A DNA stretch of 64,000 nt, from positions 186,001-250,000 of the forward strand of contig NZ_JALDAX010000009.1 of NCBI RefSeq assembly GCF_022698145.1, in the 5' to 3' direction. This document shows positions 7,492 through 15,529 of this stretch, piece after piece. Each line of letters starts with the position of its first letter. Within the stretch, counting starts at the first letter, position 1. Source of the DNA: Streptomyces spinosisporus. Lineage in GTDB: Bacteria; Actinomycetota; Actinomycetes; Streptomycetales; Streptomycetaceae. Made by a program: the position numbers and the translations under genes. The notes under the pieces are model-generated. The model searched no databases. It saw only the letters and a program-made list of their open reading frames with translations, and had not been told where the DNA came from.

Positions 7492-9156
7492 ACTCCCGTC
7501 CGGCAGAGCACGGTTCAGTACGGCGTCCAGATCGGCCGTGTCGGGCAGCGTACCGAAGGCGTGTCCCCAGTCGCCGCCCAGCCGGGTGGCGCAGAAGGCG
7601 TCGGCGACGGCGGCCGGGGCGTGCCGGACCAGGAGGGAGGCCTGCAGCGTCAGGGCCATCTGCTCCACCAGCCGGCGCGCACCGCTCTCCGACCCGGCCG
7701 CGAGCTGCCCCTCCAGCCGCAGCACGGCGGCGTCCAGGCGGGCGTCCGCCCCCTTTGCCAGAGCGAGTTCGTCGAACAGCGCCTGCGCGGTGGCCGGCTC
7801 GCGCCGCAACGCCCGCAGCACGTCCAGGGCGTTGACGTTGCCGGAGCCCTCCCAGATGGACAGCAACGGCGCCTCGCGGTAGTGCCGGGGCATGCCCGAC
7901 TCCTCCACATAGCCGTTGCCGCCGAGGCACTCCAGGGCCTCCGCGGTGAAGGCCGGACCCCGCTTGGTCACCCAGTACTTGCCGACTGCGGTCGCGATCC
8001 GCCGGAACGCGCTCTCACCGGCGTCCCCGCGCACCGCCCGGTCCGCCGCGCCCGCCAGCCGCAGGGTGAGGGTCGTCGCGGCCTCCGACTCCAGCGCGAG
8101 GTCGGCCAGGACGTTGCGCATCAGCGGCTGGTCGATCAGCCGCGCGCCGAACGCGCTGCGGTGGCGCACATGGTGCCCCGCCTCGACGAGCGTCTTGCGC
8201 ATCAGCGTGGCCGACATCATCACGCAGTCGAGGCGGGTGCAGTTGACCATCTCGATGATGGTCTTCACGCCGCGCCCTTCGGGTCCGACCAGCCAGGCCA
8301 GGGTGCCGTCGAACTCCGGCTCCGAGGAGGCGTTGGACCGGTTGCCCAGCTTGTCCTTGAGCCGCTGGATACGGAAGGAGTTGCGGCTGCCGTCCGGCAG
8401 GATCCGCGGCACCAGGAAGCACGACAGCCCCTCCGGCGCCTGCGCCAGCACCAGGAACACGTCGCACATCGGCGCCGAGGTGAACCACTTGTGCCCGCGC
8501 AGCTGGTACATGCCGGGCTCGGCGGTCGGCCACGCCGTCGTCGTGTTCGTCCGGACGTCGGAGCCGCCCTGCTTCTCGGTCATCCCCATGCCGGCGAGCA
8601 GACCGGGCTTCTCGGTCGGCACCCGCAGCTCCGGGTCGTACTCCCGCGAGGTCAGCAGCGGCTCGTAGATCTTCGCGAGGTCGAGCTGGGCGCGCAGGGC
8701 GGGCACGGCCGCGTAGGTCATCGAGGTCGGGCAGCCGTGCCCGGCGTCGGTGTGTCCCCACACCAGTCCGCCCGCGGTGCGGGCGACATGGGCGCCGGGC
8801 CGCTCGTCCGCCCACGGCGCGCCGGCCAGGCCCTCGGCGACCGCGGCCCGCATCAGGTGGTGCCAGCTCGGATGGAAGTCGACCTCGTCGATGCGGTTGC
8901 CGTACCGGTCGTGGGTGCGCAGCACGGGCTCGTGCACATTGGCCAGCTCAGCCCACTCCTGCGCCTCGGCGCTGCCGGCCCGCAGCCCCAGCCGCCGGAT
9001 GTCCTCCTCGGCCCAGTCGGCGCCCTCGCGGCGCAGCCCTTCCAGCAGGGCGGTGTCCTCGGCGGCGTCGTAGGGCGCCAGGTCCGGGGGCTGGTTGGTG
9101 ACGTCGTGCGTGGCGTACGGCTGCCGGGGCTGCGCGGTGGAGGGTGTCGAGACCAT
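7489..9156 (-). CDS. Acyl-CoA dehydrogenase family protein, AidB-like
   Basis: This 555-residue flavoenzyme has the long N-terminal extension (residues about 1-180) typical of the AidB branch. Conserved acyl-CoA dehydrogenase segments follow, such as GMTEKQGGSDVR in the middle domain and SIWEGSGNVNALDVLR near the catalytic and FAD region. The family oxidises acyl thioesters using FAD; in AidB the catalytic activity is weak and DNA binding has been described. ATG 9156 is selected over an upstream in-frame start at 9240 because the extra segment would overlap the divergent gene's promoter. No strong ribosome site is visible. It shares a short divergent promoter with a PaaX-type regulator, which probably controls it. 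The substrate is not predictable. Confidence 0.86.
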   Translation of the reverse strand: MVSTPSTAQPRQPYATHDVTNQPPDLAPYDAAEDTALLEGLRREGADWAEEDIRRLGLRAGSAEAQEWAELANVHEPVLRTHDRYGNRIDEVDFHPSWHHLMRAAVAEGLAGAPWADERPGAHVARTAGGLVWGHTDAGHGCPTSMTYAAVPALRAQLDLAKIYEPLLTSREYDPELRVPTEKPGLLAGMGMTEKQGGSDVRTNTTTAWPTAEPGMYQLRGHKWFTSAPMCDVFLVLAQAPEGLSCFLVPRILPDGSRNSFRIQRLKDKLGNRSNASSEPEFDGTLAWLVGPEGRGVKTIIEMVNCTRLDCVMMSATLMRKTLVEAGHHVRHRSAFGARLIDQPLMRNVLADLALESEAATTLTLRLAGAADRAVRGDAGESAFRRIATAVGKYWVTKRGPAFTAEALECLGGNGYVEESGMPRHYREAPLLSIWEGSGNVNALDVLRALRREPATAQALFDELALAKGADARLDAAVLRLEGQLAAGSESGARRLVEQMALTLQASLLVRHAPAAVADAFCATRLGGDWGHAFGTLPDTADLDAVLNRALPDGS

Positions 9157-9163
9157 GCGGCCA

Positions 9164-9201
9164 TGTTGCACCCTTTCTGCGACCGTAGCAATGATGCAAC
9201 A
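9164..9201. promoter_or_regulatory. Dyad TGTTGCA...TGCAACA between dehydrogenase and PaaX gene
   Basis: Seven-base arms at 9164-9170 and 9195-9201 are perfect inverted repeats separated by 24 bases. They lie within the 71-base gap between divergent starts, so this is a likely operator for the adjacent regulator. Confidence 0.5.
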
Positions 9202-9227
9202 AGAACGCGCACGTAAGGTACGGGTCC

Positions 9228-9965
9228 ATGAACGTGTCACCGCAGCCGGCCGAGGTCGATCTGCCGCCGCTGTCCGCGCGGTCGGTCGTGCTCAGCCTGC
9301 TGCTCGGCACCCATCCGCCGGAGCTTCCGGTGAAGGAGCTCGTCCGCGCGGTGGAGCCCTTCGGCGTCGGCGGCTCCACCCTGCGCGCCGCCCTCAGCCG
9401 GATGGTGGCCGCCGGCGACCTGCGCCGCACCGATGCCGTCTACGGACTCAGCGACCGCCTGCTGGACCGCCAGCGCCGCCAGGACGAGGCGGTGGAGGCG
9501 CGCACGCGCGCGTGGCGGGGCGACTGGGAGATGGTGGTGATCACGGCGACGGGACGCAGCCCCGCCGAACGCGCCGAGCTGCGCGGCCGGTTGAGCACCC
9601 TGCGGCTGGCCGAACTCCGCGAAGGGGTGTGGCTGCGCCCCGCCAACCTCAGGCGCACCCTGCCGCACGAGCTGACACAGGTGGCGCAGACGTACACGGC
9701 ACGGCCCGACCGGCCGGGGTCTGAACTGGCCGCGCAGCTGTGGCCGTTGGACGCCTGGGCCGCGACCGCCCGAGGTCTGCTGGCCCATGTCGCCGACGCG
9801 CACCGCCCGGCCGACCGGTTCACCGCCTTCGCCGCGGTCGTACGCCATCTGCTGGCCGATCCCGTGCTGCCGCCCGAACTCCTGCCCGCCCACTGGCCGG
9901 GCCCGTCCCTGCGCGCCGCGTACGGGGACTACCAGCGGGAGGTCACCAGGAGAATCGGGCGCTGA
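9228..9965 (+). CDS. PaaX-family transcriptional regulator
   Basis: This 245-residue protein has an N-terminal winged helix (ARSVVLSLLLGTHPPELPVK, then STLRAALSRMVAAGDL) followed by the PaaX central and C-terminal domains (WEMVVIT, ERAELRGRLSTLRLAELREGVWLRPANL). PaaX proteins repress phenylacetate and related aromatic or acyl-CoA catabolic genes and are released by CoA thioesters. Here the divergent neighbour is an AidB-like acyl-CoA dehydrogenase, so an acyl-CoA effector fits. ATG 9228 lies 72 bases from the divergent start. No paa genes are nearby, so phenylacetate itself is not implied. Confidence 0.86.
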   Translation: MNVSPQPAEVDLPPLSARSVVLSLLLGTHPPELPVKELVRAVEPFGVGGSTLRAALSRMVAAGDLRRTDAVYGLSDRLLDRQRRQDEAVEARTRAWRGDWEMVVITATGRSPAERAELRGRLSTLRLAELREGVWLRPANLRRTLPHELTQVAQTYTARPDRPGSELAAQLWPLDAWAATARGLLAHVADAHRPADRFTAFAAVVRHLLADPVLPPELLPAHWPGPSLRAAYGDYQREVTRRIGR

Positions 9966-9991
9966 ACCCGGCGGGTGCCGGGCCCGGTTGC

Positions 9992-10627
9992 TCAGCCGAT
10001 CCGGGCCAGGTCGCCGTGGCGGATCATGTACCGGTCGGTGTCGACGGTGTAGCTGCCGGTGTAGGCGGCGGTGGTCCCGTCGTAGTGCACAGCGTCGATG
10101 CGCACGTGCACGGTCTCCCCGTCCGCCGACGTGACCTGCGCCTGCGTGTACGTCGTGTCCGCGTAGCCGGAGACGAAGGCGTCGTAGGAGGGGCTCATGT
10201 TCCTCCCGCCGAGTTCCCAGGCGGACGCGTAGTCCTGCGCGTTGACGGCGGCGTAGTACTGCTCGACCACGCTCTCGGCGGTCGTGCTGTCGGTGTCGAT
10301 GTCCGGGCCGTCGGTGGGCGCGGCGTACACCGTCTGCGTCTGGGTCGGTGCCTGCACGGTGGCCGTTGCGGTCACGACCGGCTGGGGCTCCGGTGTCGTG
10401 GTGGCGGACGCCGGTGGCGGGGTGCCGGGGGCGGCCACGGTCTGCGCGGGGTGATGACGGTCGCCGAGGCCGAAGGACAGGCCGACCGCACTGCCGACGA
10501 GGGCGGCCATACCGGCCACCATCCCCACGGTCCGCCACGGGAAGGTGCGTTGCTCCTGGTCCCGGACGACGGGGATGTTGTGGAGGGTGTCGCCGTTGTG
10601 GAATCTGAGCAGGTCGTCGTCGTGCAT
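9992..10627 (-). CDS. Single-pass membrane protein with external NTF2-like domain
   Basis: This 211-residue protein has a cytoplasmic N-terminus of about 32 residues and one hydrophobic helix (GMVAGMAALVGSAVGLSFGL). A Pro/Thr-rich spacer with repeated TVQAPTQTQT-like sequence follows. The C-terminal domain of about 85 residues contains VVEQYYAAVNAQDYASAWEL, a pattern common in NTF2/SnoaL-like folds. It resembles many Streptomyces membrane proteins of unknown role. The convergent PaaX gene ends 27 bases away. I cannot assign a function; a ligand-binding or protein-interaction module outside the cell is plausible. Confidence 0.7.
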   Translation of the reverse strand: MHDDDLLRFHNGDTLHNIPVVRDQEQRTFPWRTVGMVAGMAALVGSAVGLSFGLGDRHHPAQTVAAPGTPPPASATTTPEPQPVVTATATVQAPTQTQTVYAAPTDGPDIDTDSTTAESVVEQYYAAVNAQDYASAWELGGRNMSPSYDAFVSGYADTTYTQAQVTSADGETVHVRIDAVHYDGTTAAYTGSYTVDTDRYMIRHGDLARIG

Positions 10628-10719
10628 GGGGCCCCCTGTGCGTTGGTGCAGACGTGCATGATGCGCAGATGTGGGCAGTTGGTGAAGGCTGTGTGTCCAA
10701 GTCGTGACATCGGGGCACG

Positions 10720-10759
10720 CCGCGGGCCGCCGTCCGCTGCGCAGGACGACGGCCCGCGG
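10720..10759. terminator. Terminator downstream of pectate lyase
   Basis: Sixteen-base arms (10720-10735 and 10744-10759) pair with a single mismatch around an 8-base loop. The hairpin lies 25 bases beyond the leftward pectate lyase stop. Confidence 0.75.
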
Positions 10760-10783
10760 TGCTCAACGGCGGGGCGGCCGGGG

Positions 10784-11590
10784 CTACTTGTAGGTGATGT
10801 CGGACGTCGCGTACTTGCAGTACGTGCCGTCGGGGCCCGAGCCGTTCGTCGTCGGCTCGTCGCCCGTGTTGTTCCCGATGTACTTCTGGCAGGGCACGAT
10901 CTTCTTGCTGCTGTCCCCGACGATGGTGATCTTCTTCAGGGTCGCGCTGTCGCCGTAGTTGGTGTTGATCCCGACGAGCGCGCTGCCCTTGTAGGTCGCC
11001 TCGATGGTGTTGAGGTTGATGGTGCGCTTGTACTGCGTGCTGCAGTTGCCGCAACTGCGGACCAGCTTGCCGAAGTTCTGCACCGCGAAGTCGGAGATGT
11101 TCAGCGTGCCGGCGCCGTTGAACTGGAACACCTTGTCGCTGGCCTCCTTGGCGCCGCCGCCGGAGACGGTGTAGACGTTCGACGACGAGGAGCCCCGGAA
11201 CGTCGCCGCGTCCTCGCCGACGTCCTCCCACCACACGTTCTGCAGCGTGCAGGCGCCCTGGCAGTGGATGCCGTCCGCGGCGGGGGAGCCGATGATGACG
11301 TTCTTCACGACGGCGCCGGGCGCCAGTTCGAGGATCGGGTCCTGGCCCTCGTCCTGGCCGCCGCTGCCGAGGTCGCCGCTGCCGTACAGGCGCTTCATCC
11401 CGTAGTCCTTGGTGCCGGAGACCGAGATGGTGGCGGTGACCGCCTGGCTGCCGTTGGCGGTGGGCCAGGTGGCCGCGCTCGCCGGGGTGACCGCTCCGTC
11501 TGTCAGGGCCATGACAGACGTGAGGCCGATCGCGGCCAGCGCGGAACTCAGGGCGCGCCGCCGGGTGCGTAAGAGTGCTGGTGAAGCCAT
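10784..11590 (-). CDS. Secreted pectate lyase, polysaccharide lyase family 3
   Basis: This 268-residue protein starts with a long signal peptide (RTRRRALSSALAAIGL... ending TPASA at about residue 39). The mature enzyme has the PL3 beta-helix pattern, with GIHCQGACTLQNVWWEDVGEDA, VFQFNGAGTLNISDFAVQNFGKLVRSCGNC and a C-terminal YCKYAT segment. Cysteines are arranged as expected for disulphides. PL3 enzymes cleave polygalacturonate by calcium-dependent beta-elimination. It stands alone with its own terminator. The 5' region carries a direct repeat, an 11-base inverted repeat and an AAGCGCTT palindrome, suggesting substrate or carbon-source control. Confidence 0.88.
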   Translation of the reverse strand: MASPALLRTRRRALSSALAAIGLTSVMALTDGAVTPASAATWPTANGSQAVTATISVSGTKDYGMKRLYGSGDLGSGGQDEGQDPILELAPGAVVKNVIIGSPAADGIHCQGACTLQNVWWEDVGEDAATFRGSSSSNVYTVSGGGAKEASDKVFQFNGAGTLNISDFAVQNFGKLVRSCGNCSTQYKRTINLNTIEATYKGSALVGINTNYGDSATLKKITIVGDSSKKIVPCQKYIGNNTGDEPTTNGSGPDGTYCKYATSDITYK

Positions 11591-11620
11591 GTCGATGCCT
11601 TCTTCCAGGGAAGCGTGCTC

Positions 11621-11649
11621 GATCGTGTACGTGGTGGATCGTGTACGTG
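11621..11649. repeat. Direct repeat GATCGTGTACGTG x2 upstream of pectate lyase
   Basis: The 13-base word occurs at 11621-11633 and 11637-11649, a 16-base period. It lies 31-59 bases upstream of the pectate lyase start, in the leader or promoter. Confidence 0.6.
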
Positions 11650-11687
11650 AATGCCGTACGTCGTTCTGAACGCCGCGCGCGAGCAGA

Positions 11688-11724
11688 GTGACCGACAGAG
11701 CCGTATCTGACGCCTGTCGGTCAC
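11688..11724. promoter_or_regulatory. Perfect 11-base inverted repeat upstream of pectate lyase
   Basis: GTGACCGACAG (11688-11698) and CTGTCGGTCAC (11714-11724) are exact inverted repeats around a 15-base centre. It could be an operator or an mRNA-leader hairpin for the leftward gene. Confidence 0.55.
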
Positions 11725-11746
11725 ATCGCTGAACGGAACGTAGAGG

Positions 11747-11758
11747 GTAAGCGCTTTC
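11747..11758. promoter_or_regulatory. AAGCGCTT-centred palindrome, LacI-type operator candidate
   Basis: GTAAGCGCTTTC has a perfect 8-base AAGCGCTT core (11749-11756). LacI/CcpA-type sugar regulators commonly bind sites centred on GCGC with flanking A/T. It is about 160 bases upstream of the pectate lyase start. Confidence 0.45.
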
Positions 11759-11834
11759 TGGTCAACGCCTCGCGCAGAAGAGGTTCCGCCATGCCTGGTG
11801 AGGGCGCCGCAGGCGCCGGTGACCGGTCGGGCGA

Positions 11835-12914
11835 CTACACCGACCGGTGGTACTGGTCCGGCACATGCACGTCCGCGCCGAGTTCGCGGGCCGCGTGGCG
11901 GGCCCAGGAGGGGTTGCGCAGGAGTTCGCGGCCCAGGAGCACCGCGTCCGCGTCGCCGTTGGCGATGATCTTCTCGGCCTGCTCGGTCTCGGTGATCAGG
12001 CCCACGGCCGCGACCGGCAGCGTGGTCTCCGCCTTCACCCGCGCCGCGAACGGCACCTGGTAGCCCGGTCCGACCGGGATGCGCACGCCCGCTGCGTTGC
12101 CGCCGGTCGAGAGGTCGAGCAGGTCGACGCCGTGCGCCTGGAGGTCGGTGGCGAAGCGCACGGTGTCGTCGTCGGTCCAGCCGCCCTCCTCCAGCCACTC
12201 GGTCGCCGAGATGCGGAAGAACAGCGGCTTGTCGTCCGGCCACACCGCCCGTACGGCGTCCACGACTTCGAGTGCGAAGCGGGTGCGGTTCTCGTACGAG
12301 CCGCCGTAGGCGTCGGTGCGCTTGTTGGAATGCGGCGAGAGGAACTGGTTGATCAGATAGCCGTGGGCGCCGTGGACCTCGACGACCTCGAAGCCGGCCG
12401 CGAGAGCGCGACGCGCGGCGTCCGCGAACTGGCCGACGACCTCGCTGATCTGATCGACCGTCAACTCGGTCGGCACCGCATGCCGCTCGTCGAAGGCGAC
12501 CGCGCTCGGCGCGACCGGCTGCCAGCCGCCGGCGTCCGGCCCCAGCGGCGCCCCGCCCTTCCAGGTGCGGTCGGTCGAGGCCTTGCGGCCGGCGTGGGCC
12601 AGCTGGATGCCGGGCACCGTGCCCTGGGAGACGAGGAACCGGGTGATCCGGCGGAACGTCTCGACCTGGGTGTCGTTCCAGATGCCCAGGTCGTACGGGG
12701 AGATCCGGCCCTCGGGCGACACGGCCGTGGCCTCGGTCAGGATCAGACCCGTGCCGCCGGCCGCGCGGGCCGCGAGGTGGGTGAAGTGCCAGTCGTTCGG
12801 CGTGCCGGTCCCGGGCCCCTCGGACTCGGCCGAGTACTGGCACATCGGGGCCATCCAGACCCGGTTCGGGATGGTCGCTTCGCGCAGAGTGAAGGGCTGG
12901 AAGAGGGCGCTCAT
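11835..12914 (-). CDS. NADH:flavin oxidoreductase, old yellow enzyme family (YqjM-like)
   Basis: This 359-residue TIM-barrel FMN enzyme begins LFQPFTLREATIPNRVWMAPMCQYS, the YqjM-class start. It includes IQLAHAGRKAS (substrate and flavin region), EVHGAHGYLINQFLSP (the classic OYE motif) and a C-terminal GREL phosphate-binding segment. It reduces activated alkenes using NAD(P)H. ATG 12914 fits homologous N-termini; the long upstream open frame to 13205 is rejected because it crosses a regulated divergent promoter. An ArsR-like regulator starts 101 bases away on the other strand, with strong dyads between them, so it probably responds to electrophiles or redox stress. Confidence 0.9.
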   Translation of the reverse strand: MSALFQPFTLREATIPNRVWMAPMCQYSAESEGPGTGTPNDWHFTHLAARAAGGTGLILTEATAVSPEGRISPYDLGIWNDTQVETFRRITRFLVSQGTVPGIQLAHAGRKASTDRTWKGGAPLGPDAGGWQPVAPSAVAFDERHAVPTELTVDQISEVVGQFADAARRALAAGFEVVEVHGAHGYLINQFLSPHSNKRTDAYGGSYENRTRFALEVVDAVRAVWPDDKPLFFRISATEWLEEGGWTDDDTVRFATDLQAHGVDLLDLSTGGNAAGVRIPVGPGYQVPFAARVKAETTLPVAAVGLITETEQAEKIIANGDADAVLLGRELLRNPSWARHAARELGADVHVPDQYHRSV

Positions 12915-12954
12915 CAGGAGCTGCTCCGTTCTCACGGGACTGCGGGACTCTTCG

Positions 12955-12995
12955 TACGATAAACATCGTAGTACGCTGGATGTCAAACTACGATG
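12955..12995. promoter_or_regulatory. Nested operator dyads between OYE gene and ArsR-like regulator
   Basis: CATCGTAGT (12964-12972) and ACTACGATG (12987-12995) are perfect 9-base inverted repeats. A second dyad TACGAT-N4-ATCGTA spans 12955-12970 and shares bases with the first. Both lie in the 100-base divergent gap. Confidence 0.65.
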
Positions 12996-13014
12996 GCTCT
13001 CGTACAATGGCCGC

Positions 13015-13371
13015 GTGACTACCGCCACCCCAGCCGCCGGCAGCCGGGACCTGCCGCACCCCGTGCGCGAGGACATCCGGCTGGAAGCCGTGCTGCACGC
13101 GCTCTCCGACCCGATGCGGCTGCAGATCGTGCGTGAGCTCGCCGCCGAGCGCACCGAGCTCACGTGCTCGCAGTTCGTGCTGCCGGTGACCAAGTCCACG
13201 AGCACGCACCATTTCCGGGTGCTGCGCGAGGCAGGGGTGATCCGCCAGTGCTACCGGGGCACGGCCAAGATGAACGGCCTGCGCCGGGACGACCTAGACG
13301 ATCTCTTCCCGGGGCTCCTGGACGCCCTGCTCGCCGCCGCCGCTCGGCAGGCCGCCCGGCTCGGCGGCTGA
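13015..13371 (+). CDS. ArsR-like winged-helix regulator
   Basis: This 118-residue protein is a compact winged helix (LHALSDPMRLQIVRELA, then TKSTSTHHFRVLREAGVI). Cysteines occur at C48 region (ELTCSQF) and in the wing (IRQCYRG), which could sense redox state or electrophiles; that is inference. The GTG start at 13015 lies beyond the dyads it probably binds. Its 3' end overlaps the convergent permease gene by 78 bases. It is probably the local repressor of the old-yellow-enzyme gene. Confidence 0.83.
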   Translation: MTTATPAAGSRDLPHPVREDIRLEAVLHALSDPMRLQIVRELAAERTELTCSQFVLPVTKSTSTHHFRVLREAGVIRQCYRGTAKMNGLRRDDLDDLFPGLLDALLAAAARQAARLGG

Positions 13372-14679
13372 AGTCGCCTTCGAGGGGCTGTGGTTGAAGA
13401 GCAGGTTCAGCACGATCGCCGTCAGACAGCCCGCGCTGATGCCGCTGTTCATCACCGTCTGGAACCAGTCCGGGAACTTCGCGTACACCGTCGGCACCCC
13501 GACCGGCAGCATCCCCACGGCCACCGACACGGCGACGACCGTGAGGTTGTGGTTGTCCTTGAAGTCCACCCGGGCCAGGGTCCTCAGGCCGCTCGCGGCC
13601 ACCGTCCCGAACATCACCAGACCCGCACCGCCCAGCACCGGAGCGGGAATCGCCGCCACCACGGCGCCCAGCTTCGGCAGCAGCCCGAGCAGGACGAGGA
13701 TGCCGCCCGCGGCGGCCACCACCCAGCGGCTGCGCACCCGGGTCATCCCGACGAGGCCGACGTTCTGCGCGTACGCGGTGTACGGGAAGGTGTTGAACAC
13801 GCCGCCCAGCACGGTCGACAGGCCGTCGGCCCGCAGCCCGTCCGCCAGCGGGCGCGGCTCGACCCGCCGCCCGGTCATCTCACCGACCGCGATGAGGTCA
13901 CCGGTGGTCTCGGTCATCGTCACCAGCGCCACGACCAGCATCGAGACGATCGCCGAGGCCTCGAAGGTGGGGGCTCCGAAGTGGAACGGCGTGCTGATGC
14001 CCAGCCAGTCGGCGTCGCCGACCCCGCCGAAGTCCGTGAAGTCGAAGGGCACCGCCACCGCGAGCCCCACCACGATGCCGATCAGTACGGCGATCCGGCT
14101 CAGGAATGCCGGCGCGAACCGCTGCACGCCCAGCACCACCACGAGCACGAAGGCGGCCAGCGCCAGGTTCTTCGGCTCGCCGAAGTCCTTCGAACCGGCG
14201 CCGCCCGCGGCCCAGTTGCCCGCGACCGGCAGCAGGGAGATCCCGATGATCAGGATGACGGTGCCGGTGACCAGCGGCGGGAAGAAGCGCAGCAGCTTCC
14301 CGAACACCGGTGCCAGGAGCATGATCGCCAGCCCCGCGACGATCACCGAGCCGTAGATCGCGGGGAGTCCGCCGCCCGTCGTCCCGATGAGCACCATCGG
14401 CGACACCGCGGCGAACGTACAGCCCTGCATGATCGGCAGTCGTACGCCGAACCGCCAGAATCCCACGCACTGGATGAGCGTCGCGATGCCGCACACCAGC
14501 AGGTCGGCGGTGATCAGATACGCCAGGTCCGCGGGCGACAGCTTCATCGCGCCGCCCACGATCAGCGGCACCGCGACCGCGCCCGCGTACATCGCGAGCA
14601 CGTGTTGCAGCCCGAAGGCGGCCAACTGCCGTACGGGCGGGACCTCGTCGACCGGGTGGACGGGGGCGGTCGTGGCCAT
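13294..14679 (-). CDS. Nucleobase:cation symporter-2 family permease (uracil/xanthine type)
   Basis: This 461-residue membrane protein has about 12-14 hydrophobic helices and family motifs: FGLQHVLAMYAGAVAVPLIV at the start, then MTETTGDLIAVGEMTGR and VFNTFPYTAYAQNVGLVGMT in the transport core. It imports uracil, xanthine or uric acid with protons or sodium; the glutamate-rich TETTGD segment is more like xanthine/urate permeases. ATG 14679 has GGAG six bases upstream. The last 78 bases overlap the convergent ArsR-like gene. A DUF6986 gene, linked to purine degradation in my recollection, lies 20 kb away but is not in the same operon. Confidence 0.88.
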   Translation of the reverse strand: MATTAPVHPVDEVPPVRQLAAFGLQHVLAMYAGAVAVPLIVGGAMKLSPADLAYLITADLLVCGIATLIQCVGFWRFGVRLPIMQGCTFAAVSPMVLIGTTGGGLPAIYGSVIVAGLAIMLLAPVFGKLLRFFPPLVTGTVILIIGISLLPVAGNWAAGGAGSKDFGEPKNLALAAFVLVVVLGVQRFAPAFLSRIAVLIGIVVGLAVAVPFDFTDFGGVGDADWLGISTPFHFGAPTFEASAIVSMLVVALVTMTETTGDLIAVGEMTGRRVEPRPLADGLRADGLSTVLGGVFNTFPYTAYAQNVGLVGMTRVRSRWVVAAAGGILVLLGLLPKLGAVVAAIPAPVLGGAGLVMFGTVAASGLRTLARVDFKDNHNLTVVAVSVAVGMLPVGVPTVYAKFPDWFQTVMNSGISAGCLTAIVLNLLFNHSPSKATSAAEPGGLPSGGGEQGVQEPREEIV

Positions 14680-14906
14680 GGGCACTCCTGAGCGGCGGGG
14701 GAGGGGACGTCTGAACAGCACGAGACCGTACGGGTGTTGAACAGTTTGTTGATTTCCGGGTGGTTGCCGCTGTGTGTCCTGCCCACTCGACGGCATCCGA
14801 TTCCGCTACGGCGCCTGCCGTCGTGGCTGCGCTGACAGGGTGCAGGCGTGGTCGGGCCGTGCGTGTCCGTTACTGCGGTATGTGATCAGGTGGTTACGTT
14901 TCGCGT

Positions 14907-15416
14907 GTGCTGGAAGCATCCTTTCTTAATCTTTCTGATCGTTGTCCGACGGACGGCACGGTGTCCGTATGGCCCGCGTGGGAAGTGCGGGAGGGCGAGC
15001 GCACCACGTCGTGGTTCACCGTTCGGCTGGGGTTCGGCGACGGCGCCCGGATCGACCTGCTCGCGGTGGTCTGCGAAGGGCGTGTCTCGCTGGAGGAGGT
15101 CCGGGCGCAGCCCGCGCTGTGCCTCGACGACCTCGCGGAACTCGCCGAGTGGATCGAGGAACCGCTCTTCGAGGCCTGCGGGCCCACCGCGGCGTACGGC
15201 ACACCCGCCCCCTCCCGACGGGCCCGGCCCTCCTGGCCCCGCGGCATCGAGGGCCGCCGACGTGTGGCACAGGAGTACCGCGCGGCCCAACAGCAGGGCA
15301 CCGACCCGATCCTCGCAATCATGCACGCCACCGGCCACAGCCGCCGCAAGTCCCTCCACCTCATCTCCCAGGCCCGCGACTCGGGGTTCTTGACACCGCG
15401 TCATGCACGGGGTTGA
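14907..15416 (+). CDS. DUF6214-like Streptomyces protein
   Basis: This 169-residue soluble protein has a tryptophan-rich N-terminal domain (VWPAWEVREGERTTSWFTVRL), an acidic middle and a C-terminal helix-turn-helix-like segment (AIMHATGHSRRKSLHLISQARDSGFLTPR). The last part resembles the replication- or partition-linked HTH seen in many actinobacterial small proteins. I recall the family as DUF6214 but cannot confirm the number. The start is uncertain: GTG 14907 has no ribosome site, and GTG 14961 is an alternative that begins right at the conserved SVWPAWE. Function unknown; DNA binding is a guess from the C-terminus. Confidence 0.72.
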   Translation: MLEASFLNLSDRCPTDGTVSVWPAWEVREGERTTSWFTVRLGFGDGARIDLLAVVCEGRVSLEEVRAQPALCLDDLAELAEWIEEPLFEACGPTAAYGTPAPSRRARPSWPRGIEGRRRVAQEYRAAQQQGTDPILAIMHATGHSRRKSLHLISQARDSGFLTPRHARG

Positions 15417-15529
15417 CGGGCCCGCCTGCCCCTCGGGTCTTCTCGCTTCGCGGGGTCTGTCGGTTCCGTGTCCGGCTCGGCCTCCCGGCACTTCCGCTCC
15501 GCCCGGTTTTGCGGCCGCGCAGCGTTCGC

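Noticed and set aside
7561..9216. Plus-strand ORF of 551 codons opposite the acyl-CoA dehydrogenase
   Set aside because: It is a GC-driven shadow; the composition is Arg/Gly/His-rich and there is no ribosome site.
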